From positions 23,061,501 to 23,125,500 of the forward strand of contig NC_083609.1 of NCBI RefSeq assembly GCF_029168945.1: a DNA stretch of 64,000 bases, written 5' to 3'. The position numbers were made by a program, and so were the translations under genes. Of the stretch, positions 24,116-36,800 are shown piece by piece. The stretch is from Cannabis sativa. Its lineage: Eukaryota > Streptophyta > Magnoliopsida > Rosales > Cannabaceae. Under the pieces are notes generated by a model. That model saw only the letters and a program-made list of their open reading frames with translations. It was not told the DNA's origin and searched no databases. Each line of letters begins with the position of its first letter. Within the stretch, counting starts at the first letter, position 1.

Positions 24116-26633
24116 ATGGGTTCCTTGTCTGGAGCCCTTCAAAGACCTCTGGTTGCTGCTACTGCCGTTGCCGTTGCTTCTGTTTCGAATGAGTTTTCCG
24201 ATAAGTTACCGTCTCATTCTCATAAATCCCCGACAACGTTTTCTTCGTCTTCCCCAGATTTATTGAATTCTTCAATCCGTGATTCATTTCAAGAACCAAA
24301 GTCTTCGTGGGCTTCCAATATTTCAGTTTCCAAGCTCGCAAACTTATCGTTTGTGAGCAAAATACGAGTGCCCGTACCTAGTGTTAATTTTCCCATTCCT
24401 CATTCGGGCACTAACTTTGTTCCTAACTCCTTTAGTACTTCAATTGCTTGTTCCCCTGTTCTCCATGATTTGTTTCAATCAGCTAAGTTGGTCAAAGCAC
24501 CAGTGCCAGTTACACATCATGGTTTATCTCCTTCCCCAGCAGATGTTATGTACAGATGGCATTTGCCTGAGCCGGCAGCCATAGATGTTTCAGGTGGTTC
24601 TGAGTGTTCATCAGCCAAGTCTAGGACTGTGGTAGTTTTGCTAGGGTGGTTGGGAGCAAAGCAAAAACATCTCAAGAGATATGCAGAATGGTACACCTCA
24701 AGGGGCTTTCATGTCATTACCTTCACGTTTCCAATGTCTGAGATTCTTAGTTATCAAGTTGGTGGAAAAGCCGAGAAGCACATTAACTTGCTTGTTGACC
24801 ATTTGGCTGAATGGTTAGAAGAGGAGCATGGAAAGAACCTGGTTTTTCACACTTTCAGCAACACTGGATGGCTAACGTGAGTCCATTTAGTTATTCTTCT
24901 TCTTCTTCTTTTTTTAATCTCATATGCAACTATATCTTGTTAGAGCATTTTTTATATTTCATATATATTTAAAGCTCTTGATTTGATGTGTAAAAAAAAT
25001 TCCATATTGTTATAGGTATGGGGCCATCCTTGAGGGGTTTCAGAAGGACGATCCTTCCTTACTGGGAAGAATTAGAGGCTGCATTGTGGATTCTGCACCT
25101 GTTGCTGCACCTGACCCACAGGTAATGGAGACATGTAATGCATAGGGATGTATATTTATTATGATATATTAATAAAGATTTGCCTTCAAAGAATGGCTTT
25201 GCATTAGTAACCACTGAGATTCTGATTTGTCGCCAGCAAGAATTTTGCTAGAATTGGACAGTGATTCTTTTGTTTATTGAGTAGTTTTCTAGTTCACTAT
25301 TGTGTCCTGATTATATTTTGTGTATTCTTGATTATATAAAGGTATGGGCTTCAGGTTTCTCTGCTGCATTGTTAAAGAAGAATAGTGTGACAACAAAAGG
25401 AGCCATAAGATTGAATGAGTCGGGAACTGGAGTTTTGGTTGGCACCAATGAGGCTGTGGAACTAAAACCAGCAGTAACTGAGGCTGCTTTGATGTTGGTT
25501 CTGGAGAAGTTTTTTGAGGTGGTTTTGAACCTTCCAGCAGTGAACAGGTAATTTGTCACAAAAATCACTACCAATGTTTCATTAGGATTATCATCTGCCT
25601 GTTTAATTGAAGTCTGTGTTCTCTTTGATTAAGAAATGAATTTCAAATTACAATATATAGAGACGAATTTGAGGAAATGTGGAGTTCTGAACTTACAATA
25701 CAGAGCCTAAGTTCATACATACATTACCTGTTTGCATATCATATATTTGTCCAAGCATATCAGTGCATTAAACTCACGCTGTTTGGTTATGTGCTTCTGT
25801 AACTCTATCCCAGTGTGCCTACTGAAATTTGCTTAACAATTTCACCATCCTATCATGAATTTTCAGTACCAAACATTATTTCATATACTAAGGGGGTGGT
25901 TGTTTTTAGGCCGTGATTATTATATTAAAACTTAGTTTTCAATTACTACTGCGTCGAAAAAGAAAATGATTGCCTTTCCTGTCAATAGTTCACTGCTTAA
26001 GGTTGTCTATTCTCAAGCATATTGATGTGGTTTGTCAAAAAAAGTATATCATGTATTAGTATTCTATAAAAACATTGATAGAAGAGAGAACTGACACAAA
26101 CCAAGTAGTTTAGAAGGGAGCCTTTTCAATTGTTAGATTAGGAAAGAAGTTGACATAAATACTGAACTTCAAATTTGCAAAACGTTTATGAATCCCTTTT
26201 TTTTTATTATTATTATTGCTTAAGATACAACGATGCTTTCTTTTATAAATTGCCTCGTTACCCTTTTTGATGCAATGCAAATTCTTGCCATTGTGCTTCA
26301 CTTTTGACTAGCACACGTCCATGGATTCTAATATGAAAATGATTACTCTTATTATATTACAGGAGACTTTCTGATGTGTTGGCTTTATTGTCTACACAAC
26401 AACCAAGCTGTCCACAATTATATATTTATAGCTCTGCAGATAGAGTTATCCCATCAGGGTCTGTGGAATCATTCATTGAGAAGCAAAGGAGGGCCGGGCG
26501 TGAGGTGAGGGCCTGCAATTTTGTGTCGACGCCTCATGTTGATCATTTCAGAAACGACCCGAAACTTTATACTTCTCAGCTAACTCAATTTTTGGAAGAC
26601 TGTGTGCTTGCTAATTGCAAAAAGTCCCATTAG
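24116..26633 (+). CDS. DUF829 / TMEM53-like alpha/beta-hydrolase-fold protein
   Basis: Four coding exons: 24116-24876, 25016-25121, 25342-25547 and 26363-26633. All introns are GT-AG and the joined frame is open for 447 codons. The ATG at 24116 opens the conserved-looking MGSLSGALQRPLV start. Residues 1-150 are Ser-rich and low in acid at the extreme N-terminus, possibly a targeting region. The hydrolase domain starts near residue 170 (a VVVLLGWLGAKQKH strand-turn, an oxyanion-type loop). Candidate triad: Ser248 in FSNTGW (a non-canonical nucleophile elbow), Asp384 in SSADRVIP, and His419 in a T-P-H-x-D-H motif. DUF829 proteins are found in plants and animals (TMEM53 in the nuclear membrane), but their substrate is unknown and none is inferred here. 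An AATAAA lies at 26645. The gene is intact with no visible lesion. Confidence 0.93.
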
Positions 26634-28199
26634 TTAAAACTCAAAATAAATTCTTTTTCTCAGTGAACTGTACAGAAAAGAGGGGGAAAAAAAAATCATT
26701 ATTTCATTGGTATAGATTTGGTGGGAATGCAGCATAAGGATATTCCTATTGTCTGCTCTGTTCACATGCTGTAAACATATATTCAAAAGAGGGTGTTATA
26801 ATTATACAGCTCGTGCAATCTTGAGCTTTGATATACATATATATATATTTTGGCATACAGATAAATTAACCTTTGGCTAATTTTGTGTGATAATTCTGTA
26901 TTTTACTTGTGTAATAATTCTAATTTCATGAAATGGTAAAGCGTGAAGGTATATATGACATGATGGTTGCAATCATCCAAATACCATGTGCACTGCACAT
27001 ATGAAGTGAATGTGTCTCATTCCATTTCAATTTCATATGTAAGCATGAAACAGGCATCTCTGTGAAAACACCCAAATGGTGACACATAATGATGATCTTT
27101 GATTCACCGTGAATAACCATTGATAGTTATTAAAAATTTAACTATAAATATTAATTTTAAAAATATTAAATTATTAGATTTTAATAAATAATAAAAGAGA
27201 AATTTGAATTTCTACACTAAATTTAGCTCCTTAATTAAAAAAAAATAAAAAAATATCACTTTTTTTCTTAATTTTTTTTTTGCAGCCAATAGAACAACTC
27301 CAACTCATATAATATAAAAATGAAAGATTTTTTTTAATTAGATAGAAAAACTAAGCATAAAAACTCAAATTTTCATAATATTACGTAATACCCATTAATA
27401 ATGCACCCTTACATAAATATTTTATTTCCTAAAATTTATTTTAAGATAAAATATCAAAATATCAATATCTATTTTAGAAAATAGATATCTTATATTTATC
27501 TAATCTTTAAAAAATTTAAATAAAATATCCCTTTACTTTTTAAATATAAACTTTAATTAGCAATATCTATTTTTTAAAAATATCTATTAAGATTTAATGA
27601 TGAAATGTTATATTTTTTAGAGAAAAAAATAGATATTCATCATTTTTTAAATCTTAAAATTTTAAATACGATATTAAAATTTATAGTTACTTATTTTAAA
27701 ATATTTAAGTTTGACTTAAGATTTTATCTCTTTTCAATATAAATATCTAATAAGATAATTTTAAAGTTTAAAAGAAAATTTGAAACTTTAAAATATCAAA
27801 TATTTAAAATATCTCATCTTATTATTTAATATTAAAATATAAAATCAAATCTAACCATATTTAAAATATTCCATTTAATTCTTAAGTCAAAAAGAATCCT
27901 AAAACTAAAATTTATCTTCTATTAATTAAAAAATAATAAAAAATAGATTTATCCTAATTTTAGTAATTTTGACTTTAAAAATGGAAAGTACTCGAAAAAT
28001 TAATAAAATTTGGCTTTTGAAACATCCAAAAAGGACATTTATATGTGATTATAGGAATAGCCTAGTAGTTCTACACTTCTCCACACAAAGAGGAGGTCCC
28101 AAGTTTGATCTCCCTCCCCCAAAGTAAAAAAGAAAAACTGAAAAAAATGACATTTCTATCAAAAGATATGGCAAAAATAAAATAAGAAACAAAAAAAAA
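26634..28199. other. 3' flank and AT-rich spacer
   Basis: The hydrolase gene's 3' flank is followed from about 27120 by very AT-rich DNA with repeated 'aaaatatc' and 'taaaattt' words. By eye this resembles the AT-rich leader of Copia family A (for example 200-360), so it may be a decayed leader belonging to the fragment at 28200. No gene seen. Confidence 0.4.
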
Positions 28200-29580
28200 A
28201 AGGAAAACATGAGAGTTCATGGCCTCATTGGTTCTGTGCGCGTGCACGAGCTGATGCACCCAGAAAACTAGGCATTTGTGCTTGCATCCGCGTGCATGCA
28301 CTCAGATGTCATCCAAGTGTGTGGCTGCCATAGTTTCTAAATTTAAAAAATTCATAACTCACTCAATTTTCATCGAAATTGAGATCCATAAAAAGTACAG
28401 TTGCATAATTTTTCCTAAATTTTTAGATAAATATAATTCTAGAAGAAAATTCCAATTATTTTTTAAAACTCGTAATTTATCAATATTTCATATAATGCAT
28501 AATCCACTTAACATGTAACATCCAAATCTTATAAATATGTAAAAAAAAAAAACAAAATTAAAATTATTTTTATTCAGTTTAGCATGAACAGTAAAAGATT
28601 ACTATTGTTCTGATTAGGGGTGTTCAATAAAATTTACAAACCGCTCAACCCGAATAAACCGCCCAAACCAAACCGAATAAACCGACAAAAAATACAACCC
28701 GAAATAATATAATGAAAATCCAACCCGCCCAATGAATATATTGGGTGGTTTACAAATTATTCTAAACCGCCCAATTAACCCGAATAAACCGAATTAAACC
28801 GATTTATATATTTTTTTAATAAAAGTGTATATCTTATATTATATAAATTACATTTATTAGTTAAATTATTTTGTATTTAAAGTTTGGACATTTTAATTTT
28901 TAACTTAAAACTTAGATTTTATAGTTAATAATTTTTAATGTATTTGGATATTGAAGTTAAAGTTTAAAATCTACACTATATTATCACTTTTTTTATTATT
29001 TTATTCAATTATTTTATGTTTACTCAATTATATTTATCTTATATTAAAGTTCTTAAAATTAATTTAAACTATAGCATTATTTAACTTGAAATATAAATAA
29101 TATATTTTTATTTTTTTAACTTTTTTGTTACTTGAATTCTAGAAACGAACAATAATAATTATAAAAAAAAAAATGAAGAACGGTTTGGACGGGTTAACCC
29201 GACCAAACCGACAAAATCATTGGGCGGGTTGAACTTTTTCTAAATTTTCATTGGGCGGGTTACGATTAAATTTTGCAACCCGATATTTATATTGGGTTAA
29301 TAAAAATATGCTATAACCCGACTAAACCGACCGACGTACACCCCTAGTTCTGATATCAGTTGGTGGAAATTATATTTAACCAAGATATTACTTTTAATAT
29401 TCAAATATATTGATTATTATTAATCTAACATCCTAAACATTGAACCTTAATACAATTCAAATTAAACACATAAAAATTTTAAAAAAAACCTTACAGTGTG
29501 GAATTAAATATTTCCTTTCGTTCAGTTCCGAGTGGACAAGAAGCTAAATGCTCAAATAGTGTGCCGTCATTAGAGAGTAA
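28200..29580 (-). mobile_element. Decayed Copia family A fragment (leader, PBS, LTR edge) split by a MITE
   Basis: 28230-28320 is a CG/GC-richer leader block like 13321-13550. It is followed by the 'attcataactcactcaattttcatcgaaattgag' stretch that parallels 13565-13600, then a degenerate primer-binding site, then about 230 bp aligning with the start of the family A LTR (29357 onward: ggaaattatatttaaccaag, and later 'aaaccttacagtg'). The alignment fades by about 29580. A hAT-type MITE at 28615-29346 interrupts the primer-binding site. It is clearly older than the other copies. Confidence 0.6.
28615..29346. mobile_element. Non-autonomous hAT-type MITE, 732 bp
   Basis: The ends TAGGGGTGT and ACACCCCTA are inverted repeats flanked by a perfect 8-bp duplication, GTTCTGAT (28607-28614 and 29347-29354), the hAT signature. 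Inside each end are many copies of 'aacccg' and 'aaaccg' (left) facing 'cgggtt' and 'cggttt' (right), so the single strand would fold on itself over about 150 bases per arm. No transposase frame. Confidence 0.88.
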
Positions 29581-30387
29581 TCCTGTAATATCTAAACTAA
29601 AATAGTATTTAATTTTTTTTTTTTTTTTGAGATTTCAATTACATGAGGATAATTATTTTATTTATTTATGTTGTTAGTGAGTTGAGATTATTACTTAGAG
29701 TAGTTGTAGCAATTTTCTAAAGATAGTTAAGTTTTATTAAATGCGAAGGTAAAATATTATGATATTTTCACAAGATAGGTAATCATTTAATTAAAACCCA
29801 ATATAAAAGTCCATTAGGGTTTTATAATTTATTTAGTGAGTTTAATTAATGGGATTATTACAAAAAAATACAAAAATAACGAAAAAATTATAAAAATATG
29901 ACTATATAGAGTTTTAAATATCTTTACGGTTATTAAGATTTTATTTACATAAAATACATTCTTTTGATGATTTTTTATGTTGTACTCTTGTTATTTTGTT
30001 GTTGATTTTTTTGTTATTTTTACATTATTTTTTTATGTTTTTTTCCTGCTATTTTTATGTGATTTTTTTTTGTTATTTTGGTGTTATTTTTATGAATACT
30101 GTAAAAATGTTAAAAAGAATTAAACATAAATGTGTAAAAAGTTTGCCAAAAGTAGTATTTTATGTAAATTTCTTTTAATTAATTATATAAGTGAAATTAA
30201 AATTAATATTATGGAGTTAATGTTAAGAAATTTATAGGTTTAGAAGCAGTTTTAGTAAAATGACAATTTTTGGAGTTGTATAACTACAATTGTGGTGATT
30301 CCAGTGGTGTTAGTCTGTTAGAAGATAAAAGATCTAAAAAATTTGTAGAAATAACTCTATCATAATTTAAGTTTTTTAGGTAAAAAC
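29581..30387. other. AT-rich spacer, no gene seen
   Basis: Poly-T/poly-A rich. The open frame near 29996-30178 is an artefact of T-rich sequence (Phe/Leu/Tyr runs). Confidence 0.5.
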
Positions 30388-30930
30388 TGTTGGAATATTT
30401 TACCATGATCTAGATTTACTAACAAGCATGCTGAATTAACATCCTAAATATGAATTCTCTAAAGCAATGAAATAAACACATAAGGGTTAAGAAAACCTTA
30501 CATTGATTGCAGTGGAATATAATGACTCTTTCCGTTCAAGATCTTTAGCCCTTGATTTCTTTCTGTAGCAGAGCATTATCAAGATCTGAACCTGGATCTC
30601 TTTCTCTCTTTCGGGTTTGGTTACCACCGTCTTACTCACTATGATTGAGTACTTGACTTGCTATGTGTGGGCACGACACTCATTCACTCAAGGTTCGAAT
30701 ATGGTAGTGAAGAAAACTGAAGGAGGTTAAAATCACTAAGGAAGGAACTCTCTCATCAACTAGTTGTCTCACATAGAAAACTAGGTTTGATTTGGTTGAA
30801 GGCAATAGTAAAGATGACATTAATTTGACAAAGTGTCAAGTGGATGAGATGAGAGCATCATGTTCCTTTTATAGTGTTTCAACTAAGGCTTAGGGTTGAA
30901 TTATATGGATTAAAAAAGAATAAAATATTG
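30388..30930 (-). repeat. Truncated Copia family A LTR
   Basis: It begins TGTTGGAATATTTTACCATG and follows the family A LTR through the 'accttacattg..gcag.ggaat' and 'gtagcagag.attatcaagatctga' landmarks and the 'tgtgtgggcac' region to about 30905, where similarity stops. There is no second end and no flanking duplication. Confidence 0.7.
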
Positions 30931-31068
30931 GGCAAAAAAACAACTATGGTTGTACACTTAAAGTAAGCAAATCTCTAGTACAATTTTGCCACTATATAGC
31001 CTGAGAACTAGAAGATGTCAATTTGGCATCCTAGAAGCCAACTCGGGCGCCTAGGGTTTCAATCAGCG

Positions 31069-31960
31069 CCTAGGTTAATATTTGGACCTATGGTTTTAGT
31101 TTTTAGCTTTGTCTTAGTACAGATTTCTCAAACCTTGTACTTAGACATGAATAAGACATGTCATAAACATGATAGAGGTACCAGAATCAGAATTAGAACA
31201 CTTCCCATTTGAGGCACCTGGGCACCCATCGTCCAAGTTGACATATTGTCAACCTGGGGTGCTTCCAACCACGTTTTTGAATATGTCTCCCGAGAATTTT
31301 CTTCATCTTCATCTTCATCAAAAATGAGGAAACAAATTCTTTCGAGATACAAACAAATCAACTCGGAGGCCAAACAAGTGACGTAGTGCCTAGGTTGACA
31401 TTGGGCATGGTCACTAGTGCCAAGGTTGACATTTTGTCGACCTGGGTCGTTTCCAACAACAATTCTAACAAGTCTTCTGGTCATATTCTTTATTTTCATC
31501 AACAATTAAGATACGAGTGCTTTCTAGAAACAAATAAGGACATCTAGTGGCCAGAATAAGGACTTAGCACCCAGGATGACTTGGGGCTAGGGCCCCAACG
31601 CCTAGGTTGACATTTCATCAACCTGAGCCAATTCCAAGCATTTTCCAAAGAATTATCCCAAACATTTTCTCTGTTGTCATCAATAGCGAAGATACATGTG
31701 TACTCGGGAAGCAAACGAAAGCATTTGGGGACCAAAACAGGGACCCATCCCCCAAGTTAACACTGGTGTTGGTCCCTGCGCCCAAGTTGACGTTCAGCCT
31801 GGTTCGCATGGTTTACTACTCAAACACAAATTCTGCTCTGGGCATTTTTCTTATCTTGGTCCAAAATGGAGTAGGAGACATCGTTCACAATTTTGAATGC
31901 CATAGAAGTACCAAAACGACTGTAAAAGGGGAGCTCCATAAGCTCATTTTTCACATTTTG
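31069..31960. repeat. Tandem array of about 180-bp diverged units (5 copies)
   Basis: A landmark 'c(c/t)aaggttgacatt' or close variant recurs at 31069, 31233, 31421, 31602 and 31782 (spacings 164, 188, 181, 180). After each landmark come a 'cctggg' or similar patch, a 'ttccaa(c/g)' patch, a 'ttttcatc' or similar patch and, near the end of each unit, a second weaker 'cacc..g' and 'ttgac' patch. Units are only moderately similar. Open frames in both directions here are by-products of the repeat. Its origin is unknown; it starts about 140 bp after the truncated Copia LTR. Confidence 0.65.
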
Positions 31961-32521
31961 GTAAGTCTCCATAAGGTTAGAGCATCTCTTTATAATTTCT
32001 CTCTTTAAAAATTTGAGCTCTTTCTTAAGTCAATTTTATTGTAATTCTCATGAGCAATAAAAACTTGAAGTAGACATACATCTACTAATATTGCGACATC
32101 AGAAGTGAACTATTATAAATTTTTGTATCTTATTTAATTTCTTTTATCTATTACTTTTCTCACCAATCTAGCAAGACGGTGTTAGTCAATTTTCAGATGT
32201 CATTCTATTTAAAAGTATTTTTTAATTAATTATTTATTTTCTAATAATTAATTCAAATTAATTATTGTAGTTTTTTTAATTAATTAATTAATAAAAGATT
32301 AAATATTAGTAATAAATGTTCATTTTTAAATTTATGTTTAGTTAGATGATTTTTAAGGGATTATTAGTCATTTTTAAATTTATTAAAAATTATGTAAAAA
32401 AATATTCAAAAAATATGAGGAGCAAATTATTATTTGCCAAATCATTTTATCTATTTGAACAGTTTTTATCTTTAGATAATATTGTGATATATATATATAT
32501 TTATGTATAAATATATATATA
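31961..32521. other. AT-rich spacer, no gene seen
   Basis: No frame, repeat or element end recognised apart from an (AT)n run near 32487-32520 at the Helitron edge. Confidence 0.5.
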
Positions 32522-33231
32522 CTAGGTGAATGTACGTGCCGAGCCACGTATTGCTAGTTTTATTTAAGATTTTGGTATTTTTAAGATTTTGAATGTATTT
32601 TATTTTTAAAGATTACAAATTTTTTGTTTGAAAAAATTAAAAATATTTATATTTGAAATATTATTTAATAATGTATTAAAAATAATATTAGTGTAATTAT
32701 AAAATTGTAAATAAATTTATTATTGGAGTAGTAGATTATTCTATTTAGTTCTTTTTTTAACATAGCATTGTAATGTAAGTTTATATTTATAAATATTCTG
32801 TAAAGTGTTAATATTATATGAACATCTCCATTTATAAAGCTAAAAATTGGGTCAATGACAGAAGTGGTATATCTGCAATCACACAAAGATAGAAGTGGTA
32901 TTTCTGCTTCCTATGCTTATCCAGAGAAAATATTAGATAACGTAATGTTAACTTTAATATATAAAGATTTTTCTTTTTTAAAAAATAAATAAAAAAAAAT
33001 ATTAATATTCTACCAAAATAGATTTGTTAGAGAGATATGTGGGTAAAATGATTTTTTTCATTTAAAAAAAAATTATTAATATTTAAAAGATTGTTTAATT
33101 TTTTGGTTTAATTATTGGGTTTATTTGTTAACGGGAGATCAAACCTAATCGTTAAATTTAACAGAATATTCTTAAGAATATTCTGTTAAACCAAGAATTG
33201 CCGTTAGATAGGCACTTTTAATATATAAAGA
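32522..33231 (-). mobile_element. Helitron (non-autonomous), 710 bp, reverse
   Basis: The minus strand starts TCTTTATATATTAAAAGTGC at 33231, after an A, and continues with 'tatctaacggcaattcttggttt', the same 5' layout as the Helitrons at 17106 and 22376. It ends in CTAG (32522-32525) before a T. The hairpin tacgtg-ccgagc-cacgta lies at 32533-32550. No coding content. Confidence 0.75.
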
Positions 33232-33822
33232 TATATATATATATATATTTATTTATACTGAAGTAATGAAGTTTCATTACTGGACTATTAAGATTAGCAA
33301 CTTACATTTATTTTATTTTGGAATATTTACAGCAAAACTCTCATAATAATTATAATTGTTATACATATAACTCTAACTAAAAATGGTAACGACAAAAATA
33401 GTTTCTTACAAGTTTATTGCAATCATATCCCTTTCTGACAATCAAATATCAACCCAAAAACATGTTGCGACATATTATTAGACTACGTATTAAATAAGTT
33501 AAAGAAATATGTCATCACATGTTTTTGAGTTAGCACTTAACAAACTTAATTAACACTTAACAACTAAAAAAAAGTACGACTGCAACAAAATCGTAAGATA
33601 AAATACTTTTGCCGCTACTTTTTTTTATTAAGATTATGTGTAACAATTACAAATGTTAATAGAATTTCCCCATAAATATCCCTTTTTATTTTCAATAAGA
33701 CTTTTATTAACATTATAAGCAAAAAAATTTAAACCGTGAAGTGGTTGGTTTCCTAGTAATAATAATTAAATAAACTAATTTTGGAGAATGTTAAATGGAA
33801 ACACAATATGAATTAAATATTA
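33232..33822 (-). other. 3' flank of the FAD synthetase gene
   Basis: AT-rich DNA after the stop codon of the minus-strand gene. AATAAA-type signals on the minus strand at about 33685-33690 and 33703-33708 are plausible polyadenylation signals 115-140 bases after the stop. Confidence 0.4.
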
Positions 33823-36800
33823 TTAAGATTGTGAATTACCAAATTCAATGCGCAACAGCTTCAAGTCCTCAGTGCCAAAGTAGTTAGATGTACCTATGTC
33901 ATCCATTTCTATATGGATTTGGGCTGTGTCTATAACCACTCTACATGGTACTAATTTCTCACCAACAATCAGATAACAATTCTCATAAAAGCCCTCTTTG
34001 GGTGCTAGATTTAACAAACAGGATTTGGGAGCAGACAGTTTATGTTTATTGTAAGTGAATACCTCCTGATTCTTTGCCTTCAATATGAGTCGATGTCGGC
34101 GACCCAAAAGCTCTGACACATATTTCATGTCCCCGACAGCAAGGGCACGACGGACACGAGTAGACGACACTTGTCCTCTGTCATTTGGATTGCTGGAGTT
34201 TATGCTAATTGATAATTGATTTTTGTCCATAACTGGATTTATAATGTAAGCCCCCATACCATATTCTTCACAAAGCTTTACTAGCTCTGCTGCATCACCA
34301 GCAGCTTTATATCCAAACCGGTAATTTTCACCTGTTGCAATTAGCTGTCTGATTTAATGATTATCATCAAGGCTTTTAATACACACAAAATGTAATGTGA
34401 AAGAATCGGCAATAACTCCTGAAGAAATTTACCTGCCACAACTCCACTCACACCAAGATCTTTGGCTAACTTCTCAATGAATTCTTGAGGGGAGAGACAT
34501 CGAACACTTGAAAATTCAATCTCAAACTCCCTAGGGGCCACATTACCACAATAAGGGGACCAAGAGGAAAAGACCTGCTTCCGATCACACTTTGCAACTA
34601 TTGGAGGCCTTTCCATTTAAAATAGGAGGGAAAAAGTAAATTAACAAAATCTATATTCCTTAAACTTGGAATATGATTATTTTTTTAATGACAGCTACAA
34701 CAAACAGGAATTACATAGTTTATTCAACAATATATAGAATAGAATGCCTTAATTTCCATTGTGGTGCAAAGTATTGATACTTCAACCATAAATTATAATC
34801 CTACTAGACAATTTATATTATAAAATTATATCAATGCTTCCATAAACTAAGGAAAAAAGATGCTTTGAATGAATAAAACCAAGACATGAGGCAATATTAC
34901 CTGGATTCCCAACCCAGAACTTCTGCCATCCCAACAAATGACAAGAGGAATGGTGTTCCAACTTTTGAAGCTTGAATTGCAAGTTCACGATGACCAATGT
35001 GAAGGGCATCAAACTTTCCGAGCGCAACAACTCCACCTAAAATGATTTCAGGGAAGTTAAGAGTTACTTTTCTGAGATAAAGAATATATCTGCCCTAACT
35101 TAGTAATAAAATAAATAAACAAGATACATAGATACACGCCAATAGACATTCAACAAAATTAAGCTCCAAAAACTTCTGAAGGTTGAGTGCAAGGAGAACT
35201 CTCTATACATAGTTTGGTAGAGATAATTTCAAGGAGAAACATACATACAAAGTTGTTATAAGTTTATTACAGACAAGAAAGGTTAAAGAGACATTGCTTA
35301 AGGACTGCAATGTGCAAATCTACCATATGATATCGCTAAATATACAGCCCAATAAAGCTAACAAACAGAACATAAGAAGCCATTCAATATAAAAATCTAA
35401 ACTCCACAACCATTTATAATTTAAATACAGAATCTATGAAGTGCTCAATATAAATATATTGCCAGTACAGCAAACATTAATATGAACATAAAGTTTCAAA
35501 ATTGTTGGAAAGACTCGAAGTGAACATTAACCTCAACAATTTTTTGCAAAAGGATTGTAATAATATTCCCATTATTATTTAATTTATTTAATTTTTGTAA
35601 AAGAGAAAGAAGCCACTTGTCTTAGTACATGAAGTACTATTCAGCTTCTAGTACATGAAGTACTATTCAGCTTCTAGTACATGAAGTACTATTCAGCTTC
35701 TCTAACTCTCCTAACCACATTAAAATCCCCCCATGAACGCCATGAATCACAGCATATTGAACTCAGCCCTGCCAATTCATCCCAAAAAATCTGATCTAAG
35801 TATGTAAGAACATGGCTCATAGACCCTCGAGAACCACCAAGGGTCTCTGCCTTCAACTTGAATCAAAGTTCATAGAGTCAATAACCATGATACTTTTAGT
35901 ATCCCAAACCATCAAAGCACCTCCCAATCTTCCATTTGTTGGGATAAGAATCCAAGCTTTAAAACAAGACCACCAAATATCTGAATTAACTTTTTCTGAC
36001 TTTTTTCATGATTTATCTTTAAAGTCAATTTTTTTAATTCCCTACTCTTCTTTCTCACTTCCTTGTCTTTAACCCCCTTCTCTATATCTGGCTCATCAGT
36101 AGATACTATTTTCATCCCCAACTCCACCATAGTAGCCACTATATTATGCCAAGAAGAGTTGCTAAGTTTAGAATCCCCCCTATCACCTCCACCACAACCA
36201 CTACCCTCTTCATTTGATGGGATTTTTTGTTGTTGTACTGGCTCTTCTCCCGTCATAGTACCTTTCTACCACTCCTTTTTTTCGCCTCTCTTGGTTTCAC
36301 CACTTTATCTTTTTGAAGCCACAATATTTTTATGTCACAGAGAATATCTTCCCCTACTCCACTATCTTCTTCCTCTTCAAACTCTCCCTCCTCAAAATTA
36401 TCACTGTTAGAGCTATATTCTGCTATTTCCTCAAGCCTTGGATCATTAATTTCTTCCATCCGCTCCATAAGAAACTCCCCTTGTAAATTGATTATCACCT
36501 TATCTATATGTTGGCAGATCGCTCTCCGTTTCCTTGTGTCAACCTTCAGTTTCACCGGTGACATTACCCTCATTTGAAACATCCTCCTCTGATTGAAAAA
36601 GCACTGAAGCCTTTTCTTCTCTTTTTTGTACATCGAAATCTTTCCAGGACAAGATTATTGCTTCATTGAAATGTTGTCACTGCTTGGGTCGAATGGACCT
36701 GAGCCTCTTCTCCAAAAATTCATAAATTTGTTGTTGTGGCGACATCCTTTTTTGCAAGGCCTAATTATTTTTAAGGCAATCCACCTTTCCATAATTACGG

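Noticed and set aside
31161..32008. Several frames of 63-133 codons on both strands
   Set aside because: They are by-products of the tandem array with a period of about 180 bp; they change frame between units.
35812..36577. Plus-strand frames of 81-115 codons, Ser/Pro-rich
   Set aside because: They are the reverse complement of the acidic, Glu-rich tail of the minus-strand retroelement ORF remnant.
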